64,000 bases of DNA. Source: Desulfosporosinus sp. OT. GTDB taxonomy: Bacteria > Bacillota > Desulfitobacteriia > Desulfitobacteriales > Desulfitobacteriaceae. Made by a program: the position numbers and the translations under genes. Location of the stretch: assembly GCF_000224515.1 (NCBI RefSeq), contig NZ_AGAF01000053.1:1-64000 (forward strand), written 5' to 3'. This document shows positions 17,923 to 27,312 of this stretch, in pieces. Every line of letters begins with the position of its first letter. Position 1 is the stretch's first letter. The notes under the pieces are model-generated. The model searched no databases. It was not told the origin of the DNA and was given only the letters and a program-made list of their open reading frames with translations.

Positions 17923-18492
17923 CTATTTTTTAATTAATAATAATGGGATCTGTTCAGCAATGACTTGAAGCGGTTTCCCATTTTTTGTCGTTAAAGATAA
18001 AAGAATACCCCCTTCTACCATAGCGTTAATGACTATACTTAAATCCTTTGACTGCTGTTCGCTATATCCTGATTCAAGTAATTTATTTACATATGTAGAT
18101 TGCCAATCCTCAAAAGCTGATTGACAGGCAATTCTTATAGGCTCACTTGTCGAATATTTTTCAGCCGCTATTGTTCCTATCGGCAAGCCTGAAATATCAA
18201 GTTCCCCGAAATGCTCTGACAATTGCAATATATGGGCTTGTAATGCTTTTATTGGATCTTCAAATCTTGCTAATATCTTTTGAATTTCACTAGTAACGGC
18301 CTCTTTTGTATGGTTAATAGCCACAATTGCTAATTCCTCTTTGCCTTTTGGAAAATAATGATATAATGAGCCTTTTGGAATACCACTTTCCTCAATAATG
18401 TCATTAAGTCCCACACCATCATATCCACGTATTCGAAATAGTTGAGAAGCAACTTCAATTAGAATGTCTTTAGTCTTATTTTTATGAGTCAT
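17923..18492 (-). CDS. TetR/AcrR-family repressor
   Basis: A 189-residue repressor with an N-terminal HTH (KTKDILIEVASQLFRIRGYD, GLNDIIEESGIPKGSLYHYF), the textbook TetR opening. The C-terminal ligand domain resembles the YxaF/LmrA type (EFGELDISGLPIGTIAAE fits that subfamily), which controls multidrug pumps in Firmicutes. It probably senses a substrate of the adjacent DHA2 pump. AAGGAG precedes ATG 18492. A GACCGGTC palindrome lies in its own promoter. Confidence 0.92.
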   Translation of the reverse strand: MTHKNKTKDILIEVASQLFRIRGYDGVGLNDIIEESGIPKGSLYHYFPKGKEELAIVAINHTKEAVTSEIQKILARFEDPIKALQAHILQLSEHFGELDISGLPIGTIAAEKYSTSEPIRIACQSAFEDWQSTYVNKLLESGYSEQQSKDLSIVINAMVEGGILLSLTTKNGKPLQVIAEQIPLLLIKK

Positions 18493-18787
18493 CGTTAAGT
18501 CACTCCTTATAATATTATAACGACCGGTCTATTATTACAATAATCTTAAATATTAGTTTTGTCAATCGCTTAAGTCGTTGTTGCTTCATGCTGCATTAGA
18601 AGGTTGGACTGCAAATTCAAGCAAAAACCAGCAAATATGTTTGCATATACAGACTGATAGCAATACCGTTTATGTTTACCACATTGTCCACGGCTCAAGA
18701 GAATATTCTAAGCTATTTGCTTAAAACTGAACCAACATTGCCACCTTGAAAGCACCGCATACTCCACAAGAGATACAGATGTCTAAT
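18493..18787. other. Intergenic region
   Basis: Beyond the TetR promoter I see no convincing gene between about 18570 and 18787. It separates the tetR promoter from the 3' end of the dpp operon. Confidence 0.4.
18519..18565 (-). promoter_or_regulatory. Promoter and TetR operator of the tetR-DHA2 pair
   Basis: On the minus strand TTGACA (18565-18560), 17 bases, TATTGT (18542-18537). The GACCGGTC palindrome (18522-18529), inside TAGACCGGTCGTTA, overlaps the expected transcription start. This fits autorepression. Confidence 0.75.
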
Positions 18788-19675
18788 TCACTGCAAAACA
18801 TAATGACCAAATGATACTTCAACCATTTCCCCCTGTGTTTTTACGTCTTTCACATCATAGTCTAAAATCTTTTTATTCCTCTCGAAGACAGGATCAGGCA
18901 CTGGAACAGCGGACAAAAGAGACCGTGTATACGGATGAAGCGGATTATTAAATAACTCTTGGGTCGGTGCCAATTCCATAAGCCTGCCCTGAAGCATTAC
19001 AGCCACCTTGTCAGAGATAAACTTAATAATGGAGAGGTCATGGGCGATTAGGAGAAAGGAAAACCCATAATAGCGCTGCAAACGTTGAAACAAGTTAATA
19101 ATCTGCGCCTGAATTGAAACATCCAGAGAGGCAACAGGCTCATCAGCAATAATCAAATCAGGACTCGTACTTAAACATCTGGCAATGGCCACCCGTTGAC
19201 GCTGCCCCCCTGAAATCTCAGCGGGACGTTTCGTTGCATAGGTGTCATCCAAACCCACTTCGAATAGCAAAGACTCTAATTTATCGCGCAGTTCATTTTT
19301 GTTCCTCATAATACGGTTAACCTTCAGCGGCTCAGTAATTATCTGCTCGACCGTCATTCTCGGATTTAGAGCAGCCGCCGAGTCCTGAAAAATAATCTGC
19401 ATGTTTAAATGCAGATCTTTTTTATTTTGCCTATAGATTTCTTTTTCCGATATCCTCCGGCCCTTAAAATACACTTCACCGCTCGTGGCTGGATAAATGC
19501 CCATAATTGTCTGCGCTACTGTGGACTTTCCTGAGCCGGTTTCACCCACCAGGCCAAAAACTTCACCCTTCTTAACCTGAAAAGTCACACCATCGACGGC
19601 CTTGATCGTTAAATCTTTATTGATGTGAAAATGCTGTTTTAAATTATTAACACATAAAATTTCCTCTGGGCTCAT
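18788..19675 (-). CDS. Peptide/nickel ABC transporter ATPase (DppF/OppF type)
   Basis: A 295-residue ATPase with Walker A GETGSGKST, Q-loop IIFQDSAAALNPRMTV, signature ISGGQRQRVAIARCL, Walker B LIIADEPVASLD and H-loop LIAHDLS. The C-terminal LHPYTRSLLSAVPVPDP is typical of the Dpp/Opp/Nik group. It is the last gene of a five-gene importer (DppB-C-A-D-F on the minus strand) and overlaps the DppD gene by 4 bases. It hydrolyses ATP at the inner face of the membrane to drive import. A decayed copy of its 3' end lies at 26761-26850. Confidence 0.92.
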   Translation of the reverse strand: MSPEEILCVNNLKQHFHINKDLTIKAVDGVTFQVKKGEVFGLVGETGSGKSTVAQTIMGIYPATSGEVYFKGRRISEKEIYRQNKKDLHLNMQIIFQDSAAALNPRMTVEQIITEPLKVNRIMRNKNELRDKLESLLFEVGLDDTYATKRPAEISGGQRQRVAIARCLSTSPDLIIADEPVASLDVSIQAQIINLFQRLQRYYGFSFLLIAHDLSIIKFISDKVAVMLQGRLMELAPTQELFNNPLHPYTRSLLSAVPVPDPVFERNKKILDYDVKDVKTQGEMVEVSFGHYVLQ

Positions 19676-20691
19676 ACTTCGGTCCTTCTTTGCAGTGAAA
19701 TTGGGGATGTAATTTTGGGCGCTCTTTCATCAAGCAACCAGGTTGCCGCGCTGTGGGTAGGAGAAATCTGAAACATGGGCGGCATTTCTTCGTAATCAAT
19801 CGCCAGAGCAAATTCGTTCCGAACAGCAAAAGCGTCACCGAGCGGAGGATTCAACATCACCGGCGGCATGCCGGAAATACTGGTAAGATCCTCTCCCTCC
19901 TTAGTCAGGGATGGCAGCGCTGACATCAACCCCCAAACGTAAGGGTGCCTCGGATCATAATACACTTCTTCTGCCGTGCCGATTTCAACGATTTTCCCGG
20001 CGTACATAACAGCCACGCGGTCGGCAATGCGGGCCACAGTTCCAAAATCATGCGAAATAAAGACGATTGAAATGCCGCTCTTGTCCCGAATATCCAGAAG
20101 CAGATCAATTATTTTGGCCTGAACTGTTACGTCCAGAGCAGTCGTCGCCTCATCGGCAAACAACACCTTGGGATTGGAAGCCAGAGCTATAGCTAAGACA
20201 CAGCGTTGACGCATGCCACCTGAAAAGAAGTGGGGCTGCAGAGCAAACATCTGTTCAGGATTTTCTATACCTACCAAATTCAGCATTTCCAGCGCTCGTT
20301 GCCTGGCCTGCTCCCGGCTGACCCTGGTATGCTTAGAAATCGATTCAGTAATTTGTTTTCCGATCGGAATCGTGGGGTTTAACGTTGTCATGGGATCCTG
20401 AAATACCATAGACAAAACACTGCCTCGCAATCGACGCATTTGTTTTTCTGTATAATCCGTTATATCTTCACCATCTACTATAATTCGCCCCTGTTTGATC
20501 CTTGAAGTTTTGGGAAGCAGCTTCAGAACCGATTGACTCATCACCGTTTTTCCGCATCCGGATTCCCCCACTACCGCCAGAATTTCCCCCTTGTTGAGTG
20601 ATAAGCTAATGTCTCTGACGGCTTCAACTTCACCACTTGATGTGTCGAAGCTAACTGATAAGTTGTTAAGTTGCAAAACAGGTTCCGCCAT
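19672..20691 (-). CDS. Peptide/nickel ABC transporter ATPase (DppD/OppD type)
   Basis: About 339 residues with Walker A GESGCGKTVMSQS, Q-loop MVFQDPMTTLNP, signature FSGGMRQRCVLAIAL, Walker B VLFADEATTALD (Ala replaces the usual Pro) and H-loop FISHDFGT. It starts at ATG 20691 (MAEPVLQLNNLSV) after GGGGAGGA; a longer in-frame start at 20748 lacks a ribosome-binding site. It pairs with the DppF-type ATPase to form the motor of the importer. The substrate (peptide, nickel chelate or similar) is not resolved by sequence. Confidence 0.92.
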   Translation of the reverse strand: MAEPVLQLNNLSVSFDTSSGEVEAVRDISLSLNKGEILAVVGESGCGKTVMSQSVLKLLPKTSRIKQGRIIVDGEDITDYTEKQMRRLRGSVLSMVFQDPMTTLNPTIPIGKQITESISKHTRVSREQARQRALEMLNLVGIENPEQMFALQPHFFSGGMRQRCVLAIALASNPKVLFADEATTALDVTVQAKIIDLLLDIRDKSGISIVFISHDFGTVARIADRVAVMYAGKIVEIGTAEEVYYDPRHPYVWGLMSALPSLTKEGEDLTSISGMPPVMLNPPLGDAFAVRNEFALAIDYEEMPPMFQISPTHSAATWLLDERAPKITSPISLQRRTEV

Positions 20692-20790
20692 GAACAATTC
20701 CTCCCCTATTGCAGGTAAGACGTGCCGGGTTTCCGATACCCTGCACATCTTACAACGACTGCGTAGTTTTATACTGACTCAGCCTTTCTA

Positions 20791-22395
20791 CTATTTCTTA
20801 TTCTTAGAGAGTTTCCACTCCTCAATGTTCCACATCACACCCACGGCATGGTGACCGAGAACCCGTTTCGTGTTTGGACCTTCAAGGCCACTGATGCCGA
20901 CATAATTGCCGTCAAGATAAACGATTAAGACTGACCCCGGATCCTTGGCGTAAGCAACTTCAAATTTACCATACAAGCTCTTTCTTTCATTAGCATCTTG
21001 GGCATGTCTCGCTTGAGTAAGGATATCATCCACTACCGGATTGGAGTATTTCATTGTGTTTGAGCTTCCGTTGGTAATAAATTGCTTATAAGCAGCATCC
21101 GGATCAAACTCAACCGCATAACCGGCCAAGAAGCCATCATATCCGGCCTTCCAGTCGAACTTTGTAACCAACACAATTTCCATCTCCACGCCGGCATCTT
21201 TCAGCTGCTTGGTAACAACATTGGCAATATCTACGCGCTCTTCTTCGTAGTCACGCACCTGAATTTTGAAGTGGAACTTCTGTCCATTGCGCTCATAGAT
21301 ACCGTCGCTCCCTTTCGTCCAACCGAGCTTGGCCATCTCAGTGGCAAACTTAGCCAGATCATACGGGTAAATGTCAGCATCCTTATTACCGCCAAAAGCG
21401 TTCAACTGCATCGTGCTGTAAGCGGTACAGCCCTGACCGGTAAGCACGCTTTTCACGACAGCGTCTTTATCGATAGCATAGTTAAGCACGCCGATGGAAT
21501 CCTTGTTTTGGGGCCAGAACTTGGATCTAAAGTCCATGGACACTGCCCGGTAGTCAGCTGTTGTAAAATCGTAATTTTTAAATCCCTCTTTACCACGAAA
21601 ATTCTTGGCATATTTGGCATTGAGCCAGGCCAGGTCTGCTTCACCGGATTGCAGCATCAGAGCCTTTGTGCTTTCCACCGCAACTGTTTTGTAGACTATT
21701 TTTTCGATGTTGGGGATCTTATCGTAGTATTTTTCATTTCTCACGAGTGATACCGTTCCGCCGGCTTTATCCCACTGAACAAACTTATAACGGCCGGTAC
21801 CCACTGGATTTTGGTTGAAAGAGGATGTCGTGAGGTCCTGACCCTCAAGCAGATGCTTCGGAATGATGCCAATTGTAAAATAATTAAGCATAGCAGCGTT
21901 ATATTTCGCAAGTGTTATCTCCACGGTGTTCTCATCCTTCGCTTTTACGCTGGCAATATCCTTGTAATCATCGAGCATACTTGAAGCTAAAGTTTTGTCA
22001 GTTGTCAGCTCCTTATAAGTGTAGACAACGTCCTCGGCAGTAAACGGTTTACCATCCTGCCACAAAACCCCTTGCCTCAGATTGAAGGTATAAGTGAGCG
22101 ACTTTTCATCATACGAATAACTTTTTGCTAAGTCTGCAATGGGCTTGCCGGAAGCGTCATACTTCATCAAGCCAGAAAAAACAATACTGACTAACTCGCT
22201 TTGACCAGTGACAACCGGGTTGATTGTATCGGTATTTTCGCCAGCATAGACCAGGGTATTGGACAAATCAGAGGCGTTCTTTGGTGTGTCACTTGAAACG
22301 CTTGAGGCACCTGAGCCACACCCCATAAAACTTAAAAGAACTCCTAGACATAAGACGACTGCCAATAGTGTCTTGATTCTCTTCTTGTATTTCAA
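20791..22395 (-). CDS. Extracellular solute-binding lipoprotein, family 5 (DppA/NikA/OppA type)
   Basis: A 534-residue substrate-binding protein. The signal peptide has lipobox LLSFMGC. The mature protein has the SBP_bac_5 landmarks: LAKSYSYDEKSLTYTFNLRQ, GVLWQDGKPFTAEDVVYTYK, NPVGTGRYKFVQWDK and VLNYAIDKDAVVKSVL. It captures the ligand outside the membrane and delivers it to the DppB/DppC channel. It lies between the permease and ATPase genes with about 45-base gaps. Family 5 proteins bind peptides, nickel or heme-like ligands; nothing here picks one. Confidence 0.92.
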   Translation of the reverse strand: MKYKKRIKTLLAVVLCLGVLLSFMGCGSGASSVSSDTPKNASDLSNTLVYAGENTDTINPVVTGQSELVSIVFSGLMKYDASGKPIADLAKSYSYDEKSLTYTFNLRQGVLWQDGKPFTAEDVVYTYKELTTDKTLASSMLDDYKDIASVKAKDENTVEITLAKYNAAMLNYFTIGIIPKHLLEGQDLTTSSFNQNPVGTGRYKFVQWDKAGGTVSLVRNEKYYDKIPNIEKIVYKTVAVESTKALMLQSGEADLAWLNAKYAKNFRGKEGFKNYDFTTADYRAVSMDFRSKFWPQNKDSIGVLNYAIDKDAVVKSVLTGQGCTAYSTMQLNAFGGNKDADIYPYDLAKFATEMAKLGWTKGSDGIYERNGQKFHFKIQVRDYEEERVDIANVVTKQLKDAGVEMEIVLVTKFDWKAGYDGFLAGYAVEFDPDAAYKQFITNGSSNTMKYSNPVVDDILTQARHAQDANERKSLYGKFEVAYAKDPGSVLIVYLDGNYVGISGLEGPNTKRVLGHHAVGVMWNIEEWKLSKNKK

Positions 22396-22438
22396 GATAA
22401 TCCTCCTCCAAATTTTATTATTCTAAAGGCCATTGCCC

Positions 22439-23341
22439 TTATAGAATGCTTTCCAGTTTGTTGGTTTCTCTTCTGAAGAAATAGGCAATATTGGTGATAC
22501 ACACTAAAGTTATGATTAAAAACAAGCCCGGAATGATGATGACCCACCAATTATTCGACAGCAGCGCTTTGTTGGCCAGAGAAAGCATGCTGCCCTAGGA
22601 AATAACATCTACAGGAAGCCCCAGCCCAAGAAAACTCAGCGTCGACTCCATGGACATGCTTAAGCTGATGCTGGATACTACCACAAACATAATTGTCGAA
22701 ACAAAATTTGGAATTAAATGTCTGCGCATAATATGAGGGAAATTTCCCCCCATGCAATGGGCAGCCAGCACGTATTCGCTGCTGCGTATTTGCCTCACTT
22801 CGCTGCGCACAATTCTTGCCAAAGCACACCAGCCGGTAACGCCAATGACCAATGATATTTTAAGAATATTTTGCTTTCCAATAACTGACGTAAGCAATAA
22901 GACAAGTAATAGTATCGGGATACTGTTAATAAGTTCAGGAACGCGCATCATGACAGCATCAACCCGTGAATCGGCACTGCCGCTAATACATCCATAGACC
23001 ACCCCGATCACAGTGATGATCGCCATGCTCAGCAGTCCGATAAGAATTGAGGCTCTGCCGCCATACCAGATCATGGAGAAGATATCCCGTCCCAGCGAGT
23101 CTGTCCCGAAGTAAAACTCTGCATTGGGTGCTTCACTGAGATTCTGCAGATAAAAACCGGTCGGGTCATGATTATACACTTGCTCCGCAAAAATACATCC
23201 CAATACGATTATGCTGAGAATGACAATGGACAGAATCGGTTTTCCCTTCAATTTATGCCTAATAGATGGGTCTTTCCGCTCAGGCAGGTGTGGCCTGTAA
23301 TTGGCACCAACTATGACGAACTGCTCTCGATTATCCGGCAT
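22439..23341 (-). pseudogene. Peptide/nickel ABC permease (DppC type) with an in-frame TAG
   Basis: The first 248 codons (from MPDNREQFVIVGANYRP) encode a normal DppC permease, including the EAA-like cytoplasmic loop (VLAAHCMGGNFPHIMRRHL). At 22597-22595 a TAG replaces the conserved tryptophan of the family (LPVDVIS-W-GSML). The same frame then continues undisturbed through SLANKALLSNNWWVIIIPGL to a TAA at 22441-22439, giving the expected 300 residues. So either the gene is cut short by one TGG-to-TAG change, or TAG is read through, for example as pyrrolysine. Everything else in the operon looks intact. Confidence 0.85.
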
Positions 23342-24327
23342 GTCGGCACCTCCTTCAATTTCATTCTTGGGTCAATCACTTCATTGATCGATTGGGCAAT
23401 CATACTGGTTGAAACAACCAATATCCCTGTAATCAGCACTACTAACATCAATAAATTGTAATCATGATATTTGGCACTTACGACGGCAAGAGCTCCAATT
23501 CCAGGATAATTGAATACAGACTCTGCAATATAAGTTCCGCTCAAGACATGAGGAATCGAAATTGCCATGATGCTTACAATCGTCGGGGCTACATTGCGGA
23601 AACAATGCTTGAACACAATTTCATCTTTATTACAGCCCTTGGACTTGGCTAACAGGACATAATCCTTGCGGATTTCATCTAAAAGCTTATTTCTGATCAT
23701 ATAGGCGTAATACCACAGGTGGCTGAGTATCATAACCACCAGCGGCAAAATCATATGCTGAATTCGATTTAGGATATCGCCCGATTTGCCGATATCATAA
23801 GCGCCACTGCTAGGCAGCCACTGAAGATTGATACTAAAAATCAAAACCAGAACAACGCCCAGCCAAAACGGAGGAATATAATAGGCCGCTGTCCCCACCT
23901 TGCAGATGATTCGATCCACTAAGGTATCTTCATTCCTAGCGCAAAACAAGGCCAGGAGAGTGGCTAAGACAAAGACAAGGATGTAGGCTGTGCCCCCAAG
24001 CAGCAAAGTATTTCCGATGAGCGGAGAAACAACCTCCAATGCCGGTGTCTTATACTTCAGCGATAAACCGAAATCACCCTGCAGCACGTTGCTGATCCAT
24101 TTGCTGTATTGAAGATAGATTGGACCATCCAGACCTAAGCGTACTCGCGCAGCATCCAGCTCCGCAGTGGTCATGGACTCAACTGCATCGCCGTAATAGG
24201 ATTGCAGGGGATCACCCGGTGCCAGGCGTGCAATATAAAAAACCCCAACAGACAGAATAAATATAGTTAGTATAAATCCTAAGATTCTCTTGATCAGCTT
24301 TTTAGAAATCGTTGCTTTTCTGTTCAA
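23311..24327 (-). CDS. Peptide/nickel ABC permease (DppB type)
   Basis: A 338-residue permease with six helices. The N-terminal helix region is KRILGFILTIFILSVGVFYI with the ARLAPGDP loop. A large periplasmic-type segment follows. The cytoplasmic EAA motif is DYVLLAKSKGCNKDEIVFKH, then NVAPTIVSIMA. It forms the channel together with DppC, whose start overlaps its end by 31 bases. It is the first gene of the operon. A SigH-promoter/hairpin repeat (copy 2) lies about 80 bases upstream and reads towards it. Confidence 0.92.
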   Translation of the reverse strand: MNRKATISKKLIKRILGFILTIFILSVGVFYIARLAPGDPLQSYYGDAVESMTTAELDAARVRLGLDGPIYLQYSKWISNVLQGDFGLSLKYKTPALEVVSPLIGNTLLLGGTAYILVFVLATLLALFCARNEDTLVDRIICKVGTAAYYIPPFWLGVVLVLIFSINLQWLPSSGAYDIGKSGDILNRIQHMILPLVVMILSHLWYYAYMIRNKLLDEIRKDYVLLAKSKGCNKDEIVFKHCFRNVAPTIVSIMAISIPHVLSGTYIAESVFNYPGIGALAVVSAKYHDYNLLMLVVLITGILVVSTSMIAQSINEVIDPRMKLKEVPTCRIIESSSS

Positions 24328-24405
24328 GCAGTTCCATCCCCACCTTCTTTTGCAGCTTCTAACACCTTGATTTTTGTTCTTTTAAGATTGACCCCCTTTC
24401 AAATG

Positions 24406-24524
24406 AAAAAACCACGAAGTTGACTCGAGTGAGTCAAACCTCCGTGGTTTTTGCAAATACCTTCATGGTCTTGCCCTACAATATTATTTTATGTTTTATT
24501 CGACACTTGGTCGCCAATCCCTGC
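24406..24524 (-). repeat. SigH-promoter/hairpin repeat, copy 2, upstream of the dpp operon
   Basis: Minus strand: GCAGGGATT (24524-24516), 11 bases, GTCGAAT (24504-24498), then ACCATGAAGGTATTTGC and a hairpin with arms AACCACG/CGTGGTT (AACCATG/CATGGTT in most copies, so both sides have changed) and GACTC/GAGTC, then TTTTTTCATTT. It sits in the leader position of the DppB-C-A-D-F operon. Confidence 0.75.
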
Positions 24525-24541
24525 CAAACAGATCCAAATAA

Positions 24542-24589
24542 TTAATAGCCCTCCCTAACCCTGGGGTCAAGCAGCGTATAGGACAGATC
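24542..24589 (-). pseudogene. Last residues of a DppB-type permease
   Basis: The minus strand encodes DLSYTLLDPRVREGY before TAA, the usual C-terminus of DppB permeases (D..Y..LDPRVR). Nothing upstream continues the frame. It is a scrap of another importer. Confidence 0.6.
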
Positions 24590-24616
24590 CAGTTAGCAAA
24601 CAGATACTCTATAGGT

Positions 24617-25578
24617 TTATCCTTTGAACACTAATGTGGTCCCAACATTATTTGGAATAAAAGCTTCTGGCATCGAATTAGCGATTTGATGTATGGCGGA
24701 CCAACCAGTACAGTGACCAGGCATTAAATAAGTTGGACTGATCTTTTTCAGTTCGGCAATTGTATCAGGAATTATTTTTTCAAAAATACCGCCTGTTAGA
24801 TGGAATCCTCCTAAGACAGCATATACTTGTTGGGTATCGGTCAGATGTTGAGCATACCTTATGGTATTGATTACTCCGGAGTGGGCACATCCTGTAATAA
24901 TTACTAAACCCTTTCCACGAACATTCAAAATGACGCTCTGATCATCCTTTATTAAGGGATCACATTCCCAGTTATCATTACGTTTAGTATAGTGAATAGG
25001 AAATCCTTTTTCAAAATCTGTAGTGCGGTCTATTTCACCAGAGACGAGAATCATGTTATCACTCAAAAGAGTCGGTTCTTTCTTTTCAATAAACGTAATG
25101 TTATCTCGACGCAAATTAGCTATTTTAGGAGGGGAAATATTTAATTCATATCCATTCGGCATTACAACTTTTCTCTCAAGGGAAGCATCCGGGTGAAGAA
25201 TGAGGGAGACGCTCTGTGATCCCAACCTCTCAATCAGGCTAGGTAACCCAAAAGTATGGTCGCTATGACCATGGCTGATTACGATTGCTTGAATATCAGC
25301 TAACTTGACCCCTAATGAGTTCATATTATGTATGATGCCATTGGTGCTTATACCTGTATCTAATATTACTGTTCCTTTTTTTCTCCGCATTTAACCTGAA
25401 TCAACGCTGAAAAACCGTGCTCCGCTATTGGAGGAGGACACTTTCTGCTTAAATCAAGCTTTAAATCAATCCTGTGAGCGATTTCACTACTCGGCATAAA
25501 TACGTCAATAGTATTGTCCATAATTATTGTAATATTTACTTCATCGACTTCTAACAACGGAATATTATTTCTTGTCAA
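24617..25578 (-). CDS. Metallo-beta-lactamase-fold protein split by a -1 frame change at an A run
   Basis: The upstream frame (TTG 25578, after GGAGGTG) encodes ITIIMDNTIDVFMPSSEI and HGFSALIQVKCGEKK. The downstream frame continues GTVILDTGIS and carries the metal ligands SHGHSDHTFG (HxHxDH), GCAHSG and MPGHCTGW. This is the arrangement of MBL proteins related to dihydropterin-ribofuranosyl-aminobenzene phosphate synthase. The frames meet at GA-A-AAA-AAG-G (25383-25374), a classic -1 slippery heptamer; a -1 slip gives exactly the expected CGEKKGTVILDTG. Loss of one A, or a sequencing error, would look the same. Probably a cytosolic hydrolase of unknown substrate. Confidence 0.8.
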
Positions 25579-25700
25579 ACTACACACCTCCAATTTTCCA
25601 TGTCATACATATATTAACATCAATTAGTTAATTTATGTTACTGATAGGCAAATATTTCTACTAAATGAAGCCGAGCTACCAAATTTCTCACATCCTTTTG

Positions 25701-26453
25701 CTAAAGTTTGACGTTATTCGGTACCTCGGGAAAAAGTGTCGCCTTATTTATGTTCAATCGATTCAAAGCTTTCAAAATGGTAGTTCTTTCAGCGTTAGGC
25801 AGGGTCAGCTTTAATAAAATTACTTTAGCCTTGCTGACTACACTATAATTTTCTTTTACCCACCGCTCAATGTCTACTCCTCTGGGAGACTTTGTAAACA
25901 CACCACCCTGGTTAGCCAACCTTGAGTCATCATCAAATACAGGCTCTATGTACTTAACAAACAAATCATCCTCACTAACGCCAGGGTTCTTCATTTTCAA
26001 CTCTTTATTAATAACAAGTGCTACTCTCTGAGCAAAAGCATAGATAGACCTTTTTTCTTGCTCATTGCCACCTTCACAGAAAGCAAAGTAGGCAGCGATG
26101 AAGGGGGAGATTGTCCACTCAAGAAGTGGCGTAACAAGGCCGTTATGCAGCCCCGCTGCCCACCAATCATCATCCGATTCTGTATTTTCCCTGTTTAATT
26201 CCCCCCGACCCCCGGTGCCAATCTTAAAGCTCTTAAGGTGCCTTAAGCTATCATAATTATTAAACTTTTTTAGCATTCTATCAAAGGTTGGTTCCAGTAA
26301 CCAGTCCGGGGACCTCTGACCGCGCCAAATATAATTACTAGTGTTCAATAGTCTCCCTGTTACAAGATTAGAAAACTCTTCCCAAGAGGAGAGATCTGCA
26401 GTAATTACTCCTTCACTAAGATTACGGGCTAAATAATCACGTGTTAAGATCAT
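25701..26453 (-). CDS. FRG-domain protein
   Basis: A 250-residue protein with an FRG domain: YIWRGQRSPDWLLEPTFDR near residue 42, then LHNGLVTPLLEWTISPFIAA and YFAF. The family name comes from a conserved F-R-G type motif (here WRGQ). FRG proteins are common near mobile elements and in predicted phage-defence loci, but their biochemistry is poorly known. Here it is isolated, with a metallo-beta-lactamase-fold gene downstream and pseudogenes upstream, so no defence partner is visible. It starts at ATG 26453 after GAGGGGG. Confidence 0.8.
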   Translation of the reverse strand: MILTRDYLARNLSEGVITADLSSWEEFSNLVTGRLLNTSNYIWRGQRSPDWLLEPTFDRMLKKFNNYDSLRHLKSFKIGTGGRGELNRENTESDDDWWAAGLHNGLVTPLLEWTISPFIAAYFAFCEGGNEQEKRSIYAFAQRVALVINKELKMKNPGVSEDDLFVKYIEPVFDDDSRLANQGGVFTKSPRGVDIERWVKENYSVVSKAKVILLKLTLPNAERTTILKALNRLNINKATLFPEVPNNVKL

Positions 26454-26574
26454 AATTTCCCCCTCAAAAAAGTAAGGCTAGCTGATCAACCTATCTAAGA
26501 TCGCCCATCAGGATCTCTTAGGCTATCACATGACAGCACCGGATCGTTTTCAAATTCATACTAAGCCCTGTGCG

Positions 26575-26700
26575 CACAACGGTTATGTTAAAATTCCACA
26601 TCCTCTCTGCATATCCCTTCCAAATTTATCATTAATTACGGACCTTCAGATAAAGGATTTAACCATTCTTTCGCTCTTCAGCGGAGCTGCCTTAAGCTTC
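26575..26700. repeat. Diverged repeat shared with 36995-37090
   Basis: AAATTCCACATCC...ATATCCCTTCCAA and GATAAAGGATTT appear in both places in the same order, with GGACCTTCA or GGACTTTTA between them. The source is unknown; neither copy has an open frame I recognise. Confidence 0.5.
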
Positions 26701-26760
26701 CAGCTCCCACCGGGACCGGGTCATTGCCTGCTTGCAAATCATTTCCAAACGAAATAACCG

Positions 26761-26850
26761 GATGATACTTCAACCATTTCCCCCTTTGTTTTTGCACCTT
26801 TCGAAGATAGGATCAGGCACAGGGACGGCGACAGAAGAGACCGGTTATAC
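26761..26850 (-). pseudogene. Decayed 3' end of a DppF-type ATPase gene
   Basis: GATACTTCAACCATTTCCCC and AGGATCAGGCAC match the 3' end of the intact gene at about 18808-18900, with small deletions. Only the last 30 or so codons remain, so this is a fragment of a duplicated importer gene. Confidence 0.7.
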
Positions 26851-26880
26851 ACTTGAATCCCACGACTAATAATTAGAAAA

Positions 26881-26907
26881 GCAGTTTACCACTTATGAGT
26901 AAACCGC
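26881..26907 (-). terminator. Hairpin downstream of the Uma2 remnant
   Basis: GCAGTTTAC (26881-26889) pairs with GTAAACCGC (26899-26907) with one mismatch. Read on the minus strand it is followed by TTTTCTAATT. Confidence 0.5.
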
Positions 26908-27000
26908 TCTTCATATTTGTTATATTTAAGCATTTTTCTTAAATATTGTGGTTATAAAACAAACAATGTATCGATTATGAAAATGCGTTGCCTACCCTTA

Positions 27001-27312
27001 TTAAACAGAAGGAAACACCGCACTCAAATCTACCGTTAAATCCGGAAATATTGATACATTTATTTTTTCTTCTTCTGTGTATATTTCCGGCCTGCCATAC
27101 CTACCGTTACTTTGCAATAAGAATACACTTACAAGCCTACCTTCCGGCTCTACAGTTCAGTATTCCACAACTCCGGCTTTTTCATACTGATTAAACTTGG
27201 TAACCCTGTCATGTTTAATCGAAGATGGAGAAATAATTTCAACTCTTTCATCTTCAGGCCATACTAGATAGTCTGCATACGTGTATTGTCTTTCTTCGTG
27301 GGGTAATGGCAT
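27001..27312 (-). pseudogene. Uma2-family (DUF820) endonuclease remnant, middle deleted
   Basis: ATG 27312 opens MPLPHEERQYTYADYLVWPE with DERVEII, the Uma2 N-terminus. The next codons are already SPSSIKHDRVTKFNQYEKAG, from the C-terminal half, so the central half including most PD-(D/E)XK catalytic residues is missing. A TGA then replaces the Trp of the usual EYW motif. The remainder (GRYGRPEIYTEEEKINVSIF) reads on to TAA. The full-length family is about 190 residues. It is inactive. Confidence 0.8.
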
